DNA of 64,000 nucleotides from Meghimatium bilineatum (lineage: Eukaryota > Mollusca > Gastropoda > Stylommatophora > Philomycidae): positions 23,409,967 through 23,473,966 of the forward strand of contig CM067311.1 in NCBI GenBank assembly GCA_034231615.1, written 5' to 3'. The first letter of the stretch is position 1; each line of letters opens with the position of its first letter. Shown here one piece after another: positions 10,189 to 20,841 of this stretch. A program made the position numbers and the translations under genes. The notes below the pieces were generated by a model, which saw nothing but the letters and a program-made list of their open reading frames with translations, made no database searches and was not told the DNA's origin.

Positions 10189-11578
10189 TTATACAGTTAA
10201 ATTTAGTACATGCAAATGACTTTTCTTTTTAGGAGATAGTTTTTTAGTGGATTCAACTGATGGTACAAAATCATCATCTGTGTGGTCGTATTCAGCTGTT
10301 GGGATGTAGACCTTGACCTTTAATTTTTTATCGTTACCACTTTCTTCTTGTTGATCTTTCACGACAACTTTGCAAAGAGTGTCATAGTTTGCTATTTTAT
10401 TTTCAGCACGTCCTTCCTTTCCACACATTTCCTCATCCTGGTCAACGTGCAGCTGTGATCTGTTGTTTTTCTGGCGTACAGATGACCGTACCGTCAGAAC
10501 AGAAAAATCGCCCAAATTCCAATTGAGAAGTACCGGTATTCTGATGTCTAATTTTGATGAGACCTTATTGGATAATTTTTTTCTGTTCTGTTTCTTTCCG
10601 TTGATGTGTTCGTAATTTGTATTGTGTACTTGAATTTTTCCAGATTCCATAGCTGAGCGAAGTGACATCATTGGTCTCATGCCAAGAATTTTATCTTGAT
10701 ATCTATGTTTGTAAGCACATTGACAAAATGTGTCGTAGTCTGGTGTGCATGGGGGAGGAGGGGGGCTTTCTTCTAAATAATTGTCTTGGCATTGCATTTC
10801 TAGCTTTCTCCTGGCCATGTAGTGCGCATCTCGATTTTCTTGACAAACTGCACAAGTTACAAACTGAGATTGAATAGGTGAATGTGCAATTTTTGACATC
10901 GTGAATTTACTGTTTTGCTGAAATGACCCTGTGCTATTAGCTGCACTGTGGAACGAAGCATCGTCACTTCTGCACTCACCATTCACAGATGATACTGAAG
11001 ATAGGCCTGTATCTTTGTGCAAACAACAACACGATTTTATGGATTCTTCATCAATTTTTATCCCGTTGAAGAGAGTGTTGAGTCTTGTATTTCTGAAATG
11101 ATTTTTCCCAACAGTCCATGCCTCTTTGTGACTTTTGATCAGGTAATTTGAACTACCAATGGCGGCGGGGGCACAAATGTCTCCTCTATTTTTATAGATT
11201 CCATCAATTATCTCCCTTTCACCTTTCGTGAGCATTTTCTTATTTCTAGAAAACATCTTTCCATAATACGTGGGGTATTGAGGATGATCTCTTGCTTGCC
11301 TCATAGTCGCCATTATATCCTTTACCTTTGTGCATTTGCACGGGGGAACTGGAGGGATATTAGCGAGTTCTCTGTACAGTTTGGAGATTGAGAAGCAGCT
11401 TCCGGGAGATTCAGACCAGTCGTAAAACTTTGCTATATTCACTTGATTTCTTTGTTTGGTTTCTATTTCCGGTTCTCCAGGTCTCTGCAAAATTGAATTT
11501 GTCCACATCTGATCGTTAGATTTACTGTCTGATGGCAATTCTCTAGAAACCGCCTCAGATCTTCGGACAGCAAAAACT
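10189..11578 (-). CDS. terminal coding exon of an unrecognised cellular gene
   Basis: Open for about 462 codons to a TAA at 10189-10191. I do not recognise the product. The protein is non-repetitive and compositionally normal, unlike the tandem-array frames elsewhere. It has cysteine clusters (PPCKCTKVKD near the N-terminal third, SCCCLHK mid-protein, a CAVCQENRD motif and FCQCAYKHRYQD), a proline run (ESPPPPPCTPDYD) and a basic C-terminus (KKLSPKKKSH). The upstream edge is a 3' splice site, so it is probably the last exon of a multi-exon gene. No signal peptide, transmembrane segment or TE motif is visible, and codon usage is ordinary. Upstream exons are not identifiable here and may lie beyond 11600. 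Confidence 0.75.
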
Positions 11579-11600
11579 CTAGTATAGAGAAAAATAATAT
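11577..11600 (-). other. 3' splice acceptor for the minus-strand exon
   Basis: Read on the minus strand, a pyrimidine-rich tract TTATTTTTCTCTATACTAG precedes the coding frame. Two AG dinucleotides in tandem (AGAG) leave a 2-nt ambiguity, with the exon starting at 11578 or 11576. No credible ATG lies upstream in frame before in-frame non-coding AT-rich sequence. Confidence 0.7.
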
Positions 11601-11868
11601 TCAAATTAATGTCTTAGTTAACATAATGGATATTTCAAATAATAACAAAAACACGTCTATCAACATAACCGTTAGACTGATTATCAAATGATAAACTATA
11701 ATCGTTAAAGGATGCAATACAATTTTTAATCCGGGGTTGTCGTGGCTGAATTATCAGAATTGCAACCTTCAATATTTTTAAACGTATAACGTCGTGGTAT
11801 AACCAAATTATACGAAAAAATAAAACGTGTATCAGTGAGACGCATATTCAGGTTACACATACATGCTT

Positions 11869-12059
11869 CATGTAGACACTAGACGGGAAAAGAAAACGGA
11901 AGACCAAAAACACCGCGAAGAAGAACACTTATGAATGAATTAAAGTCAACAGGCATAAATGCACAAGACCTGCAATCCCTAGCAACTGACCGACAGGCAC
12001 GGAGAACTATGACATCCGCCCTATGTGCCAAACTTGGCAAGAGAGGAACTGACTGACTG
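11869..12059 (+). mobile_element. 191-bp LINE family E 3' end with (CTGA)n tail and 12-bp TSD
   Basis: The plus strand encodes the last ~55 codons of an RTE-like LINE: GRPKTPRRRTLMNELKSTG, then a TSALCAKLGKRG terminal motif and a stop, followed by CTGACTGACTGA. The flanks ACATACATGCTT (11857-11868) and ACATATATGCTT (12060-12071) differ at one base and are the likely target-site duplication. The same terminal motif occurs at 32200-32250 and 46790-46840. Confidence 0.85.
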
Positions 12060-12104
12060 ACATATATGCTTACAACTTTAAAATACCTTTTATATATCAA
12101 CGGG

Positions 12105-12345
12105 ACGGCATGTCGTTGCCGAGGCCGTGGGGCACAACTCTGTTACCTGCCACGCATGTCGTCGTAAGATGTGATTAATGAGGTTTTGAGGATGAATTGC
12201 ATCATTCCTTAGAGGGTCAAAGACTTGATGAATAGGGTGTGTCCTACCGAAAGGCGCAGATATCGCAGATAAAGGACACAGTGTATTCTGTCTTGCAGAA
12301 TATGTTCCGCGGTAATATTCTGCAAAAAAGGAATATTTGAGAATG
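12105..12345 (+). repeat. 250-bp dispersed family with GAA-type tail, copy 1
   Basis: Landmarks shared with the copies at 29300-29545 (minus) and 56400-56670 (plus) are GTTACCTGCCA(C/T), a CGTCGTAAG-like string, AGGGTCAAAG, ACCGAAAGGC(G/A)CAGA and a 3' end toward GAATG...AAGAAG. In better copies the end is GGAGTTTGAGAACGAA followed by GCAGAAGAAGAAG. Probably the 3' end of a non-LTR element or a SINE mobilised by one. Confidence 0.65.
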
Positions 12346-12473
12346 CACCATTAAAAGAAGATTAATATGTGAACCATCTATTATATCTATGTATTCTTTT
12401 CTCAGATTATGCTATAAGGCACCGTAGGTTTGAACAATGATCGGTTTTTCGATTATGACACTTTTCTTCGCTT

Positions 12474-12962
<489 letters not shown>

Positions 12963-12963
<1 letters not shown>

Positions 12964-13453
12964 GTTGCCTTTCAGCGTCACGGGTAGAAGAGTTTTACGG
13001 AGATGACCCACGTGTCTCATTAGAAAACTCTCCATTTTACTACGAGCGGTTTTGTTATCACTGACGGTTTGCTAATCCTGCCTATGTAACAGGAAATTCG
13101 CATGGCTACACCGCGATCTCTAACACACACATAAAGAAACCACATACTCCATGCGAAGAGTATTCTTCATTCGTAGCGACTGCTCGATAAATTCGTTCAA
13201 TCTAGATAACAAATAATCATAGATATTTAACATGGTTATAAATAATACACTCGTGTAAAATATGAAGCTCACACGCTTAGTAATTATGGAAATAATAGAC
13301 AATATCGGTGTTCAATTATTTATGAATGCACTATCGTTTATAGCAGATGACATCATCTTGTGGCTGAAATTGCTCCTTGTAAATGTTAAATAATTTGCAA
13401 AAATTACTTTTTGGAAAATAATATCAACAAAGGTGGGAAAATGGCGAACAAAC
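12963..13453. other. no gene seen
   Basis: Unique-looking AT-rich DNA between the microsatellite and the foldback element. No coding similarity recognised. Confidence 0.4.
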
Positions 13454-13698
13454 GCTTCTGGACAAAAATGAGAAGTTAAATCTTTAAATACTTATGATCT
13501 AACAAAGTGATGGAAGCGCTTACTCAATGATGTGTTCGAAATGGCATGTATTATTATTGTGGGTTTTTTTTCCCCACGTGCTGTTAAATCTCGACGTTGT
13601 GTTCATGCCATTACAAACACATAATTGAGTTAATGTTTCCGTCACGTTGTAAGATCATAAGTATTTAAAGATTTAACTTTTCATTTTTGTCCAGATGC
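13454..13698. mobile_element. foldback MITE, ~245 bp, nearly fully palindromic
   Basis: The outer arms pair 13454-13515 with 13637-13698 at about 95% identity (arm begins GC(T/A)TCTGGACAAAAATGA). The pairing continues inward at lower identity to AATGGCATG on both sides, so each arm is close to 100 nt and the loop about 55 nt. The loop contains a G/T run and CCCCACGTGC. There is no coding capacity. The boundaries are sharp on both sides, but no certain target duplication is visible, so the superfamily is unassigned. Confidence 0.85.
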
Positions 13699-14295
13699 CT
13701 ATTGTTATTATTAATAATAATAATAACACTCAATCGCACGCGATGGTAACAAGTTATATTGTTGCATCAACCTTATACGAGTCCGGGTGACGACTCAGTT
13801 ACACAACTTGTACTTTGTCGGAAAGGCTACATACTGTCAAAACTAATCATCTCACGGCTAAATGGATTATTTCTTAATCATTCATCATCTCTGGTGTGTG
13901 CAGAGGTGATTTAAAAACTCTAATTCTAACATATATTTAAATTTATAACAAATATGATTAGAGTTGAATATATGCATGTTTTCTGTTCTGTCCTATTGGG
14001 CAGCAAGGTTCTCTTCTGTATTTGGTGCTTTTCAGCGGTGCGAACACCTTTGTTGGTGTTACTGCGCCACATTGGGAAAGCAGAATAAGTACTGAAGTAA
14101 AACTCAACTTATATTCATCTTTAATACCCATTACTTTGTACTGATGTGAGAATTTTACACTTGCAGAGGAAATGTAGAGAAGATCAAGTGTTTGAAAATA
14201 TTGATAATAAATATGCGTGCTCATAAATGTAACATAAAACCAACATATATGTGTGAGACATATAATCAATGCTCTTGCATGTCAACAAGAATATC
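13699..14295. other. no gene seen
   Basis: AT-rich DNA with a short ATT/AAT patch at about 13705-13730. No convincing coding content. Confidence 0.4.
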
Positions 14296-15064
14296 ACCTG
14301 ATAGAGTGACAAGTCACAAACTGTTAGGGTAACAAGTCGCAAAATGTTACGGTGACAAGTCGCAAACAGTTAGGGTGACAAGTCGCAAACAGTTAGAGTG
14401 ACAAGTCGCAAACTGTTACGGTGACAAGTCGCAAACTGTTAGGGTGACAAGTCGCAAACTGTTAGGGTGACAAGTCGCAAACTGTTAGGGTGACAAGTCG
14501 CAAACTGTTAGGGTGACAAGTCGCAAACTGTTAGGGTGACAAGTCGCAAACTGTTAGGGTGACAAGCCGCAAACAGGGTGACAAGTCGGAAACAGTTAGG
14601 GTGACAAGTCGCAAACTGTTAGGGTGACAAGTCGCAAACAGGATGACAAGTCGGAAACAGTTAGGGTGACAAGTCGTAAACTGTTAAGGTGACAAGTCGC
14701 AAACTGTTACGGTGACAAGTCGCAAACTGTTAGGGTGACAAGTCGCAAACTGTTAGGGTGACAAGTCGCAAACTGTTAGGGTGACAAGTCGCAAACTGTT
14801 AGGGTGACAAGTCGCAAACTGTTAGGGTGACAAGTCGCAAACAGTTAAGGTGACAAGTCGCAAACTGTTAGGGTGACAAGTCGCAAACAGGGTGACAAGT
14901 TGGAAACAGTTAGGGTGACAAGTCGCAAACTGTTAGGGTGACAAGTCGCAAACAGGATGACAAGTCGGAAACAGGGTGACAAGTTGGAAACAGTTAGGGT
15001 GACAAGTCGCAAACTGTTAAGGTGACAAGTCGCAAACAGTTAAGGTGACAAGTCGCAAACTTAT
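14296..15064. repeat. 23-bp minisatellite, about 33 copies, each with a TTAGGG
   Basis: The unit reads GTTAGGGTGACAAGTCGCAA plus ACT. Variants replace ACTGTTAGGG with ACAGG or ACAGTTACGG and delete parts of the unit, producing shortened copies near 14570, 14635, 14885 and 14950. Most units carry one telomere-type TTAGGG hexamer. The array ends abruptly in unique sequence at about 15065. Confidence 0.95.
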
Positions 15065-15793
15065 GGGATGATGCATAATTTATTTCCAAACTCACCCACA
15101 GGGGAAACAAGAGTAGAAGAAAAGGAAAGTATGGATTGATAATACTAAAGATTGAAGAGAATTAAGATTCACCATTCCCCATGCTCAAACAAGATACTGA
15201 AAACAGTGGGATTTTTCAGTTGATGCAATCCTTCCACCTTGATGGGTTCTGGGTTTGATGATGATGGAGGAATATTGCGAGAGCGGATACATTGCTATGA
15301 CTACATGCCAATTGTTATGTATGTATTTGCTCTCAATCCCCAGTTATGTCTCTTGCAGCAGGTACAATGGTCACACCAGATTTTCATCAGGTGTCTGTGA
15401 TCCAGGGAACGGAGAAGTGCAGTGTCGAGATTTTATTTTTCATCTTACTAATTCTACTTAATGGTAGACATCCTTATCCGTATCGCTATTAGTCCAGGCG
15501 ACACAACCTGTGTAATATCACATCTTGTAGTGCACATCTTCTCTTTGAATCTAAATGATTATAACAGCCAATGTTGCTGATAAATTTGGAACTGTCTGCG
15601 TGGTAACGACATGGCCACAGACGCACACGCAATATTTTTAATTAATTGCAGAAGAAAAAAAAGTTCTTAGAATAATATTAAAAATCACATGACCACGGTG
15701 TGGAAGATATTCAAAAATAAAACTGTTAACAACAGCAGAAATAGATTTTGAAAGTTGTGCTATCCCATGATTATCTAGACCGGAAAATATGGT

Positions 15794-15841
<48 letters not shown>

Positions 15842-15956
15842 TGTAGAAAGAGATACGGAAAGGGTTTGAACTTCCCGGATCCAAGCATCCATGAAATTCA
15901 CGATACTGAACACTAATTGCATTTTATCGTGCGTATCGCTTATAAATACATCTTGA
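15065..15956. other. mostly unassigned; (GA)n microsatellite at 15795-15833
   Basis: Contains a GA-dinucleotide run with AAAG interruptions up to about 15845. The remaining sequence has no recognisable gene. Confidence 0.5.
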
Positions 15957-17870
15957 TTATTGATTCTTGATTAGAAACTAGCTTCACGGCACGTGGGGCA
16001 CTCTCATAAGTGCTCCACCCTCCGTTCCAGGAGCCATCCCTGTTTATGTAGACTCGGAGTTCCGGTCATGTGTTGATTGCGTGATCTTCGGGGCCGTAAA
16101 AAAATGTACTAGTCCTTCTCTCCCCTCTAGATACTCCCATTTCTGACATTCTCTGTACATGTTCTCAGCTTCATTACCATAATTTTCATCTTGAAATGAA
16201 TTGATTACTGCTTTGATCAAGTCTGCTTTATCTATTCTCAGCTTTGTGCAGTCTATCGCCGCATTGCCTGTCAATAAGTCGTCTCTCGTTTCTTCTTCCA
16301 GCATGACCAGGGCAGTATTTCCATGTAATGCTAAGGGCAGTTGAGATGTTCAATAAGTCCCACCATTCTTTTTTCAGCGTGTGTTTTTCTATCTTGCGCA
16401 GCATTGAGAGTTTGTGAGTATTACCATGTGTTGATGTATCAGCTATCAACCAATTAAGAGCTGCTGTAACTCCCTCTATCTCCATCCTCATGTTCGATGT
16501 GACAGTGGAGTATGCTGAAGATTTTTCAATCAACATCACGCCGTTTCTGTAGGCAACAAGACCCCAACCGCTTTTATTTGTATTTCTGTAAACTGAGCCA
16601 TCTGTGTATATAATTATGTCTTGTGGTTTCGAATGTGGCTGGACACATTCATGCACTGTTACCTGGTCCCGGACACCCGTCAATTTTCGCCACGCTTTAT
16701 CTAGTTGTATTATTACTTTAGTCAGTGATTTATTCTCAGTGTCTACCTCCACCCATTCACTGACCTTTCCTACTACTAAGTTAAGTTTGGGGTCTTTGTT
16801 ACCTCTAATATTTTATGGTAGTGTGTCCTGATATAACCTAATTAGACTGTTGTCTGCTAGTTGAAAGGGGCACGCCTCTACATAAGAGAGGTAAACTCAT
16901 TAAATATATACCTATCTGCCCTTTCCTATTTCTCTACTCATCGCTGTGTGTCTTAAACAGCTTCCATCCATGATCTGCCACGCTTGATTTGTTTTCCCTT
17001 TGACTCACTTAGATGTTGGTGTAATGTGTGGTGGTTGTATTCTGTCACTTTAAGGTACGACCTAACTTGTGCTACCTACTATTGCACTGTAATGCTGGGG
17101 TGATCAAGCAAAAACAATCTCATAGCAGAGATGGGTGTATCCCTAGTACACCCCAGTACCGCTTTCATTGTCTCATTTTGGACTTTTTCCAATCTATCGA
17201 CTTGTATCTGTGACAAAGTTAGTAGGACGAGGCCCTAATCTATGACAGATAGCACCATCACTTATAGAAGGAGAAACAGCACACATTGATGCATGTCGAA
17301 GGTCGCCATAACCTTGATAACACCGATCCTTCTATTAGCCTTCTGAATCATATGTGTGCTGTGTTTGTTGAATGAGAGACTTCTATCACAGGTTATCCCA
17401 AGATATTCAAGGTCCGGTTCCCTTTCAATGAATTAGCCCATGCAACTGACAGCTGGCATTGTGTCACTGACCTGATTAACATTTAAGGAGTACCAGACGA
17501 CCTTCGCTTTCGATGGATTGATCACAGCGTTGTATGTTCTGCACTATATCGACAATTGATCTAGTCCATTCTGTACACTGTCAGCGATATCTGTTCTGTT
17601 CCTGCCCATGTTGTATAGTAGGATATCATCAGCGTATGTTAGAACTAGACAATTGCTCGAGGTTTGTTATTGAGCAATTTTTAACGTATACACATTAAAC
17701 AGAACTGGGGACAGAGGAGATCCTACTGGCCGTCCAAGTGCTATTGTTCTGATCTCAGACGTCCAGGATCCGCACCTCAAAGCAAATTTTCTACAGATTA
17801 GCACATTTGCTATCCAGCGTATGATCCAGGGATGAATGTCGTGTTCCCTTAGCATGTCGGCAAGATGGGT
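15957..17870 (-). pseudogene. LINE family B copy 3: RT, linker and RNase H, decayed
   Basis: The longest family B copy, read on the minus strand. RT: GRPVGSPLSPVLFNVYT at about 17730-17680, then a LTYADDILLYN motif C near 17610-17640 and a NPSKAKVVW segment. A YLGITCDRSLSF thumb-like string follows near 17400. After several stops the RNase H starts at about 16640 with IIIYTDGSVYRNTNKSGWG and RMEIEGVTAALNW, then a degraded YCPGHAG segment. The 3' end at about 15957-15985 has GAAACTAGC and an AATCAAG-type tail. Many frameshifts and stops break it. The catalytic DD and the RNase H D and E are still readable. Confidence 0.88.
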
Positions 17871-18490
17871 ATAACTTGCTCTATTGTATCACATCTTCTA
17901 TCTATCGCTGCAACTACATGTTCATCTTTGTTCTAAAATCCTTCAGAATAAATACATTAAAAAATACGTACTTCGCTCGCATTGATTATTTTTTACAAAA
18001 ACCATTCCTTTTGATCGATTCAGAGAAGTAAAAAGCACAAATGAAGCTGTTGACAGGAAATGGAAGCAAGATTAACCCTCCAACTTATCCCACTGAATGA
18101 AAAGCATCAAAGTTCAAGCATAAATCTGCTGACCACATCACTTCAGAACCGCAGATCGATTTCACATGAACAAAGCAAAGAAAGTTAAAACAATGTAAAT
18201 ACAATACTGAAATTGTTTATATAAAAAATGTGAGTCACATAGAAGAAAGAACTGTATAAATGAAAACTTGAATATGCTGTTCAAACTGGAAAACTTGTGT
18301 TGTGATGAAGAATCTATTTCTGTGCACTAGAAGTTTCATAACATGAAGCTCAGAGTGGGGAGGGGGGGGGCCTTAGTTTTTTTTAATTTTTAGTTTATTT
18401 ATTTTGATTACTAGGGACTGTGAGACATTATTATTCCTTTATGTAATGTGAAGTGGGCGCCCATAACAAAATCTTTCTTTTAAACCAAAA
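17871..18490. other. no gene seen
   Basis: AT-rich sequence with a G9 run at 18361-18369 followed by a T/A-rich stretch. No gene or clear repeat. Confidence 0.4.
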
Positions 18491-18491
18491 C

Positions 18492-18676
18492 GGCCCCAAC
18501 TCTTTGTAATACTGTTTAGAAGTCTCGTGACTCCAACTCTGTGTAATACTGTTTCGAAGTCTCGTGACTCCAGCTCTGTGTAATACTGTTTAGAAGTCTC
18601 GTGACTCCAGCTCTGTGTAATATTGTTTAGATTTCTCGTGACTCCAGCTCTGTGTAATACTGTTTAGATGTCTCGC
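18492..18676. repeat. 37-bp minisatellite, 5 copies
   Basis: Unit: GACTCCAGCTCTGTGTAATA then CTGTTTAGAAGTCTCGT, with few substitutions between copies. Confidence 0.95.
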
Positions 18677-18892
18677 ACTCAGAGTCCCGCACATGTAGAT
18701 TATTAAAACTAAAAACTAGAAAGTAAACTCTTTCTATTTAAACCCAACACGCCAGATTAGAATAGTTGCCATATTGGTTCGTATGAAATAAAATAATGAC
18801 CACGCTTCTGAGTTGAATCGTGGACTGTGTCACGTAATGATGTCTGAATCAAGTGTCGTGATCCTTCAAACTCAACAATAAGTTGAAAAGTT

Positions 18893-18960
18893 AATGCTTC
18901 TCCTGTATTCATTCTCAAACTCCTGCAGATTAACATGATGTAGTCCTGAAATTTGTTAGA
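18893..18960 (-). repeat. fragment of the GAA-tail dispersed family
   Basis: The plus strand reads TTCTCAAACTCCTGCAGATTA, the reverse complement of the conserved end seen at 56625-56650. Only the terminal ~70 bp is recognisable. Confidence 0.55.
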
Positions 18961-19164
18961 AAGGGTATGATCTGTCTATATCTACCTACTCACCGCTAAA
19001 GGATTTATTCCACCATCATTATCCTTATCATTGTTATCACGTGCTTGAATTGAGACAACCATGACTTTCTACCATACCCTGCTAATTTACAGCAATACGC
19101 AATACTTGATCATCAAGATATTAGGTTTGTGTGTCGGACTTCTTTGCTCATTTTTTTTTCTTTT

Positions 19165-19415
19165 GCTAGACCAAAGGTTGAAAGAACGTAGAAGATTAAC
19201 TTCGTTATAATAGGGTTACCCCATATGTACTCTATCGCTATTAACGAAGCGGCACACCGCATGCCAAAAGTATCACCCATAGCAAGTAACTATAACAAGT
19301 ACTTTCAAACGATAAACCCCAGGCATCTCAGACATTTTGTAAATAAGAAGCACAGAGCCGGATTTAAACCCGTGACCTCTTGAAAACAATGCTAACGGAT
19401 TAATAACTCCAGGGA
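19165..19415 (-). mobile_element. tRNA-derived SINE, copy 1
   Basis: On the minus strand a B-box-like GGGTTTAAATCC (rc of 19360-19371) follows AAGAGGTCAC. The body shares GCCGCTTCGTTAA, GAGTACATATGG and CTACGTTCTTTCAACC with the plus-strand copy at 31341-31590. The copy at 37945-38165 aligns over the same landmarks. The A box is eroded here. Confidence 0.75.
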
Positions 19416-19461
19416 AATCCCAAAAATATTCCAAGAGCAAAGTTCGTTTACAATGAGATTA

Positions 19462-19799
19462 CAGCGGTGTTTACCAAAGTGTAGCCCATGCCAAACGGAG
19501 AGGGGGGGGGGGCAGAGGGGTTTCGTAAAAAAACCCAATTATATGGTATATGAATTTTAGTTGTCTGTGTTTCTTCATGTTTTAAAAATTTACTTACTGT
19601 TTTTTTTTTTTAATTTACTGTTTTGATTTCTTCCTAAAACCTAAGTCTTGTGCCTTGAACACGCTGTAATTAGGATTCATTAATAGGAATCATTCCATTT
19701 TATAATATACAAAAATATGTATATGTTACTTGACATCAGAATTTTGAAAAAATTGAGGTAAATAAAGCATGGTAAAAAAAAGTAAGTTGGGAAACACTG
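19462..19799. mobile_element. hAT-like non-autonomous DNA element, copy 2
   Basis: Left end CAGCGGTGTTTACCAAAG; right end GTTGGGAAACACTG, inverted relative to the left. The interior has G-runs (19501-19512) and T-rich sequence, no open frame. Terminal sequences match the hAT MITE pattern also seen at 4521-4861. No clean 8-bp duplication. Confidence 0.5.
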
Positions 19800-19823
19800 G
19801 TCTACTGCTTTCTACATGCTCAT

Positions 19824-20300
19824 CCATGACCTTCTTCAGTAAGACCTGTTATCTAGAATTGTCACGTGACCGGACGAGGTCCATGTTGGGCTTTCGGTTG
19901 GTCACTATTCATATACTTGGAGTCGCGTTGACTATTTTTGGCATACGATTCCTAGTACGTAAATAGTGTCCAACCGAAGCACAACAATAATTAAAACAAA
20001 CGTAGTGAATGAGGTCCTAATTAATTCAGTTGAAAGATCTTTACTGGAGACGGCCATGTTTCAGCCACATATACCTTGCTATCATGACATGTACAGGTTT
20101 TAGTAAAGGGGCGTTGACTATTTTTGTTATGTGATTCCAAGTATGTAAATAGCGACCAACCGAAAGCCAACAACAATAAAACAAAACGTCATGGATGGGG
20201 CCATAATTAATTCAGTTGAAATATCTTTAATTGAGACGGTCATGTTTCAGCCACGGATACTTAGCTATCATGATACGTACAGATTTTAGTAAAGGGGCGT
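19824..20300. mobile_element. long-TIR MITE family T, copy 1, with partial tandem duplication
   Basis: The arm 19824-19859 (CCATGACCTTCTTCAGTAAG...) is inverted at 20024-20060. A second, partial unit of about 185 bp follows at 20107-20296. It repeats GCGTTGACTATTTTTG, TTAATTCAGTTGAAA and CATGTTTCAGCCAC with about 85% identity. Related elements are at 30908-31137 and 59432-59943. Confidence 0.75.
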
Positions 20301-20334
20301 TCCAAATAATGATCAAGCTTCTGAATAACTCGTC

Positions 20335-20465
20335 TAGAACATTACATGAATATTCTGCCGTTGTCATGCATGTTTAGATGCAATGAAGGATTGGGCTCAT
20401 TGGCGAGTAATACTACAGTTGATGGTACAGCTCTGAGAAGAGATATGGTTTGCTTAATATGTATG
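20335..20465 (+). pseudogene. LINE family B copy 4: short RNase H fragment
   Basis: The plus-strand translation gives NEGLGSLASNTTVDGTALRRD, aligning to the GNEKAELLASNAAIDGTMLRRDKAG segment of the copy at 3717-3810 with a frameshift before it. Only about 130 bp survive. Confidence 0.7.
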
Positions 20466-20704
20466 GCTTTTTACTAATTTTAGACGGTTATTTAATAGCT
20501 TCGCGTATTTAGGTAATGTTCATCGTAGAATGAATCAGCCACTGATGTTTTGCTTTGATCATCACTTTACAAGTATATATCGTTTGTTTTATATCCTGAC
20601 CATCAAAAATGTTTTAATAGTTTCTGCTTCTATGAGCTATGATCACCTCCAAAGATATTTACCAGAATCCCTTTGAACCGTTTTACATCTCATCTTAATC
20701 TTCT

Positions 20705-20840
20705 TCTTCTTCTGCATTCGTTCTCAAACTCCTGCATATTAGCAGGATGTAGTCCGGAGAACGGAATGCGTTGCGTCATGGTCCCGGCAACACACGGGCG
20801 CTCTCATCCCGGGCCCCGGCAACACACGGGCGCTCTCATC
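20705..20840 (-). repeat. GAA-tail dispersed family, copy 2, with an internal 30-bp duplication
   Basis: The plus strand starts TTCTTCTTCTTCTGCATTCG and TTCTCAAACTCCTGCA, the reverse complement of the 3' terminus of the family. A GC-rich CCCGGCAACACACGGGCGCT motif is present twice in tandem at 20783-20840. The same CGTGTGTTGCCGG string is at 56406 in the plus-strand copy. Confidence 0.7.
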
Positions 20841-20841
20841 T

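Noticed and set aside
14296-15064. CRISPR-like regular repeats
   Set aside because: No spacers: the array is pure tandem repetition in an animal genome.
15255-15461. 68-codon plus-strand Cys-containing frame as a secreted peptide
   Set aside because: No credible signal peptide or splice signals; short frames are expected by chance.
17028-17213. Plus-strand 61-codon frame
   Set aside because: Lies antisense within the family B LINE; a shadow of the minus-strand element.
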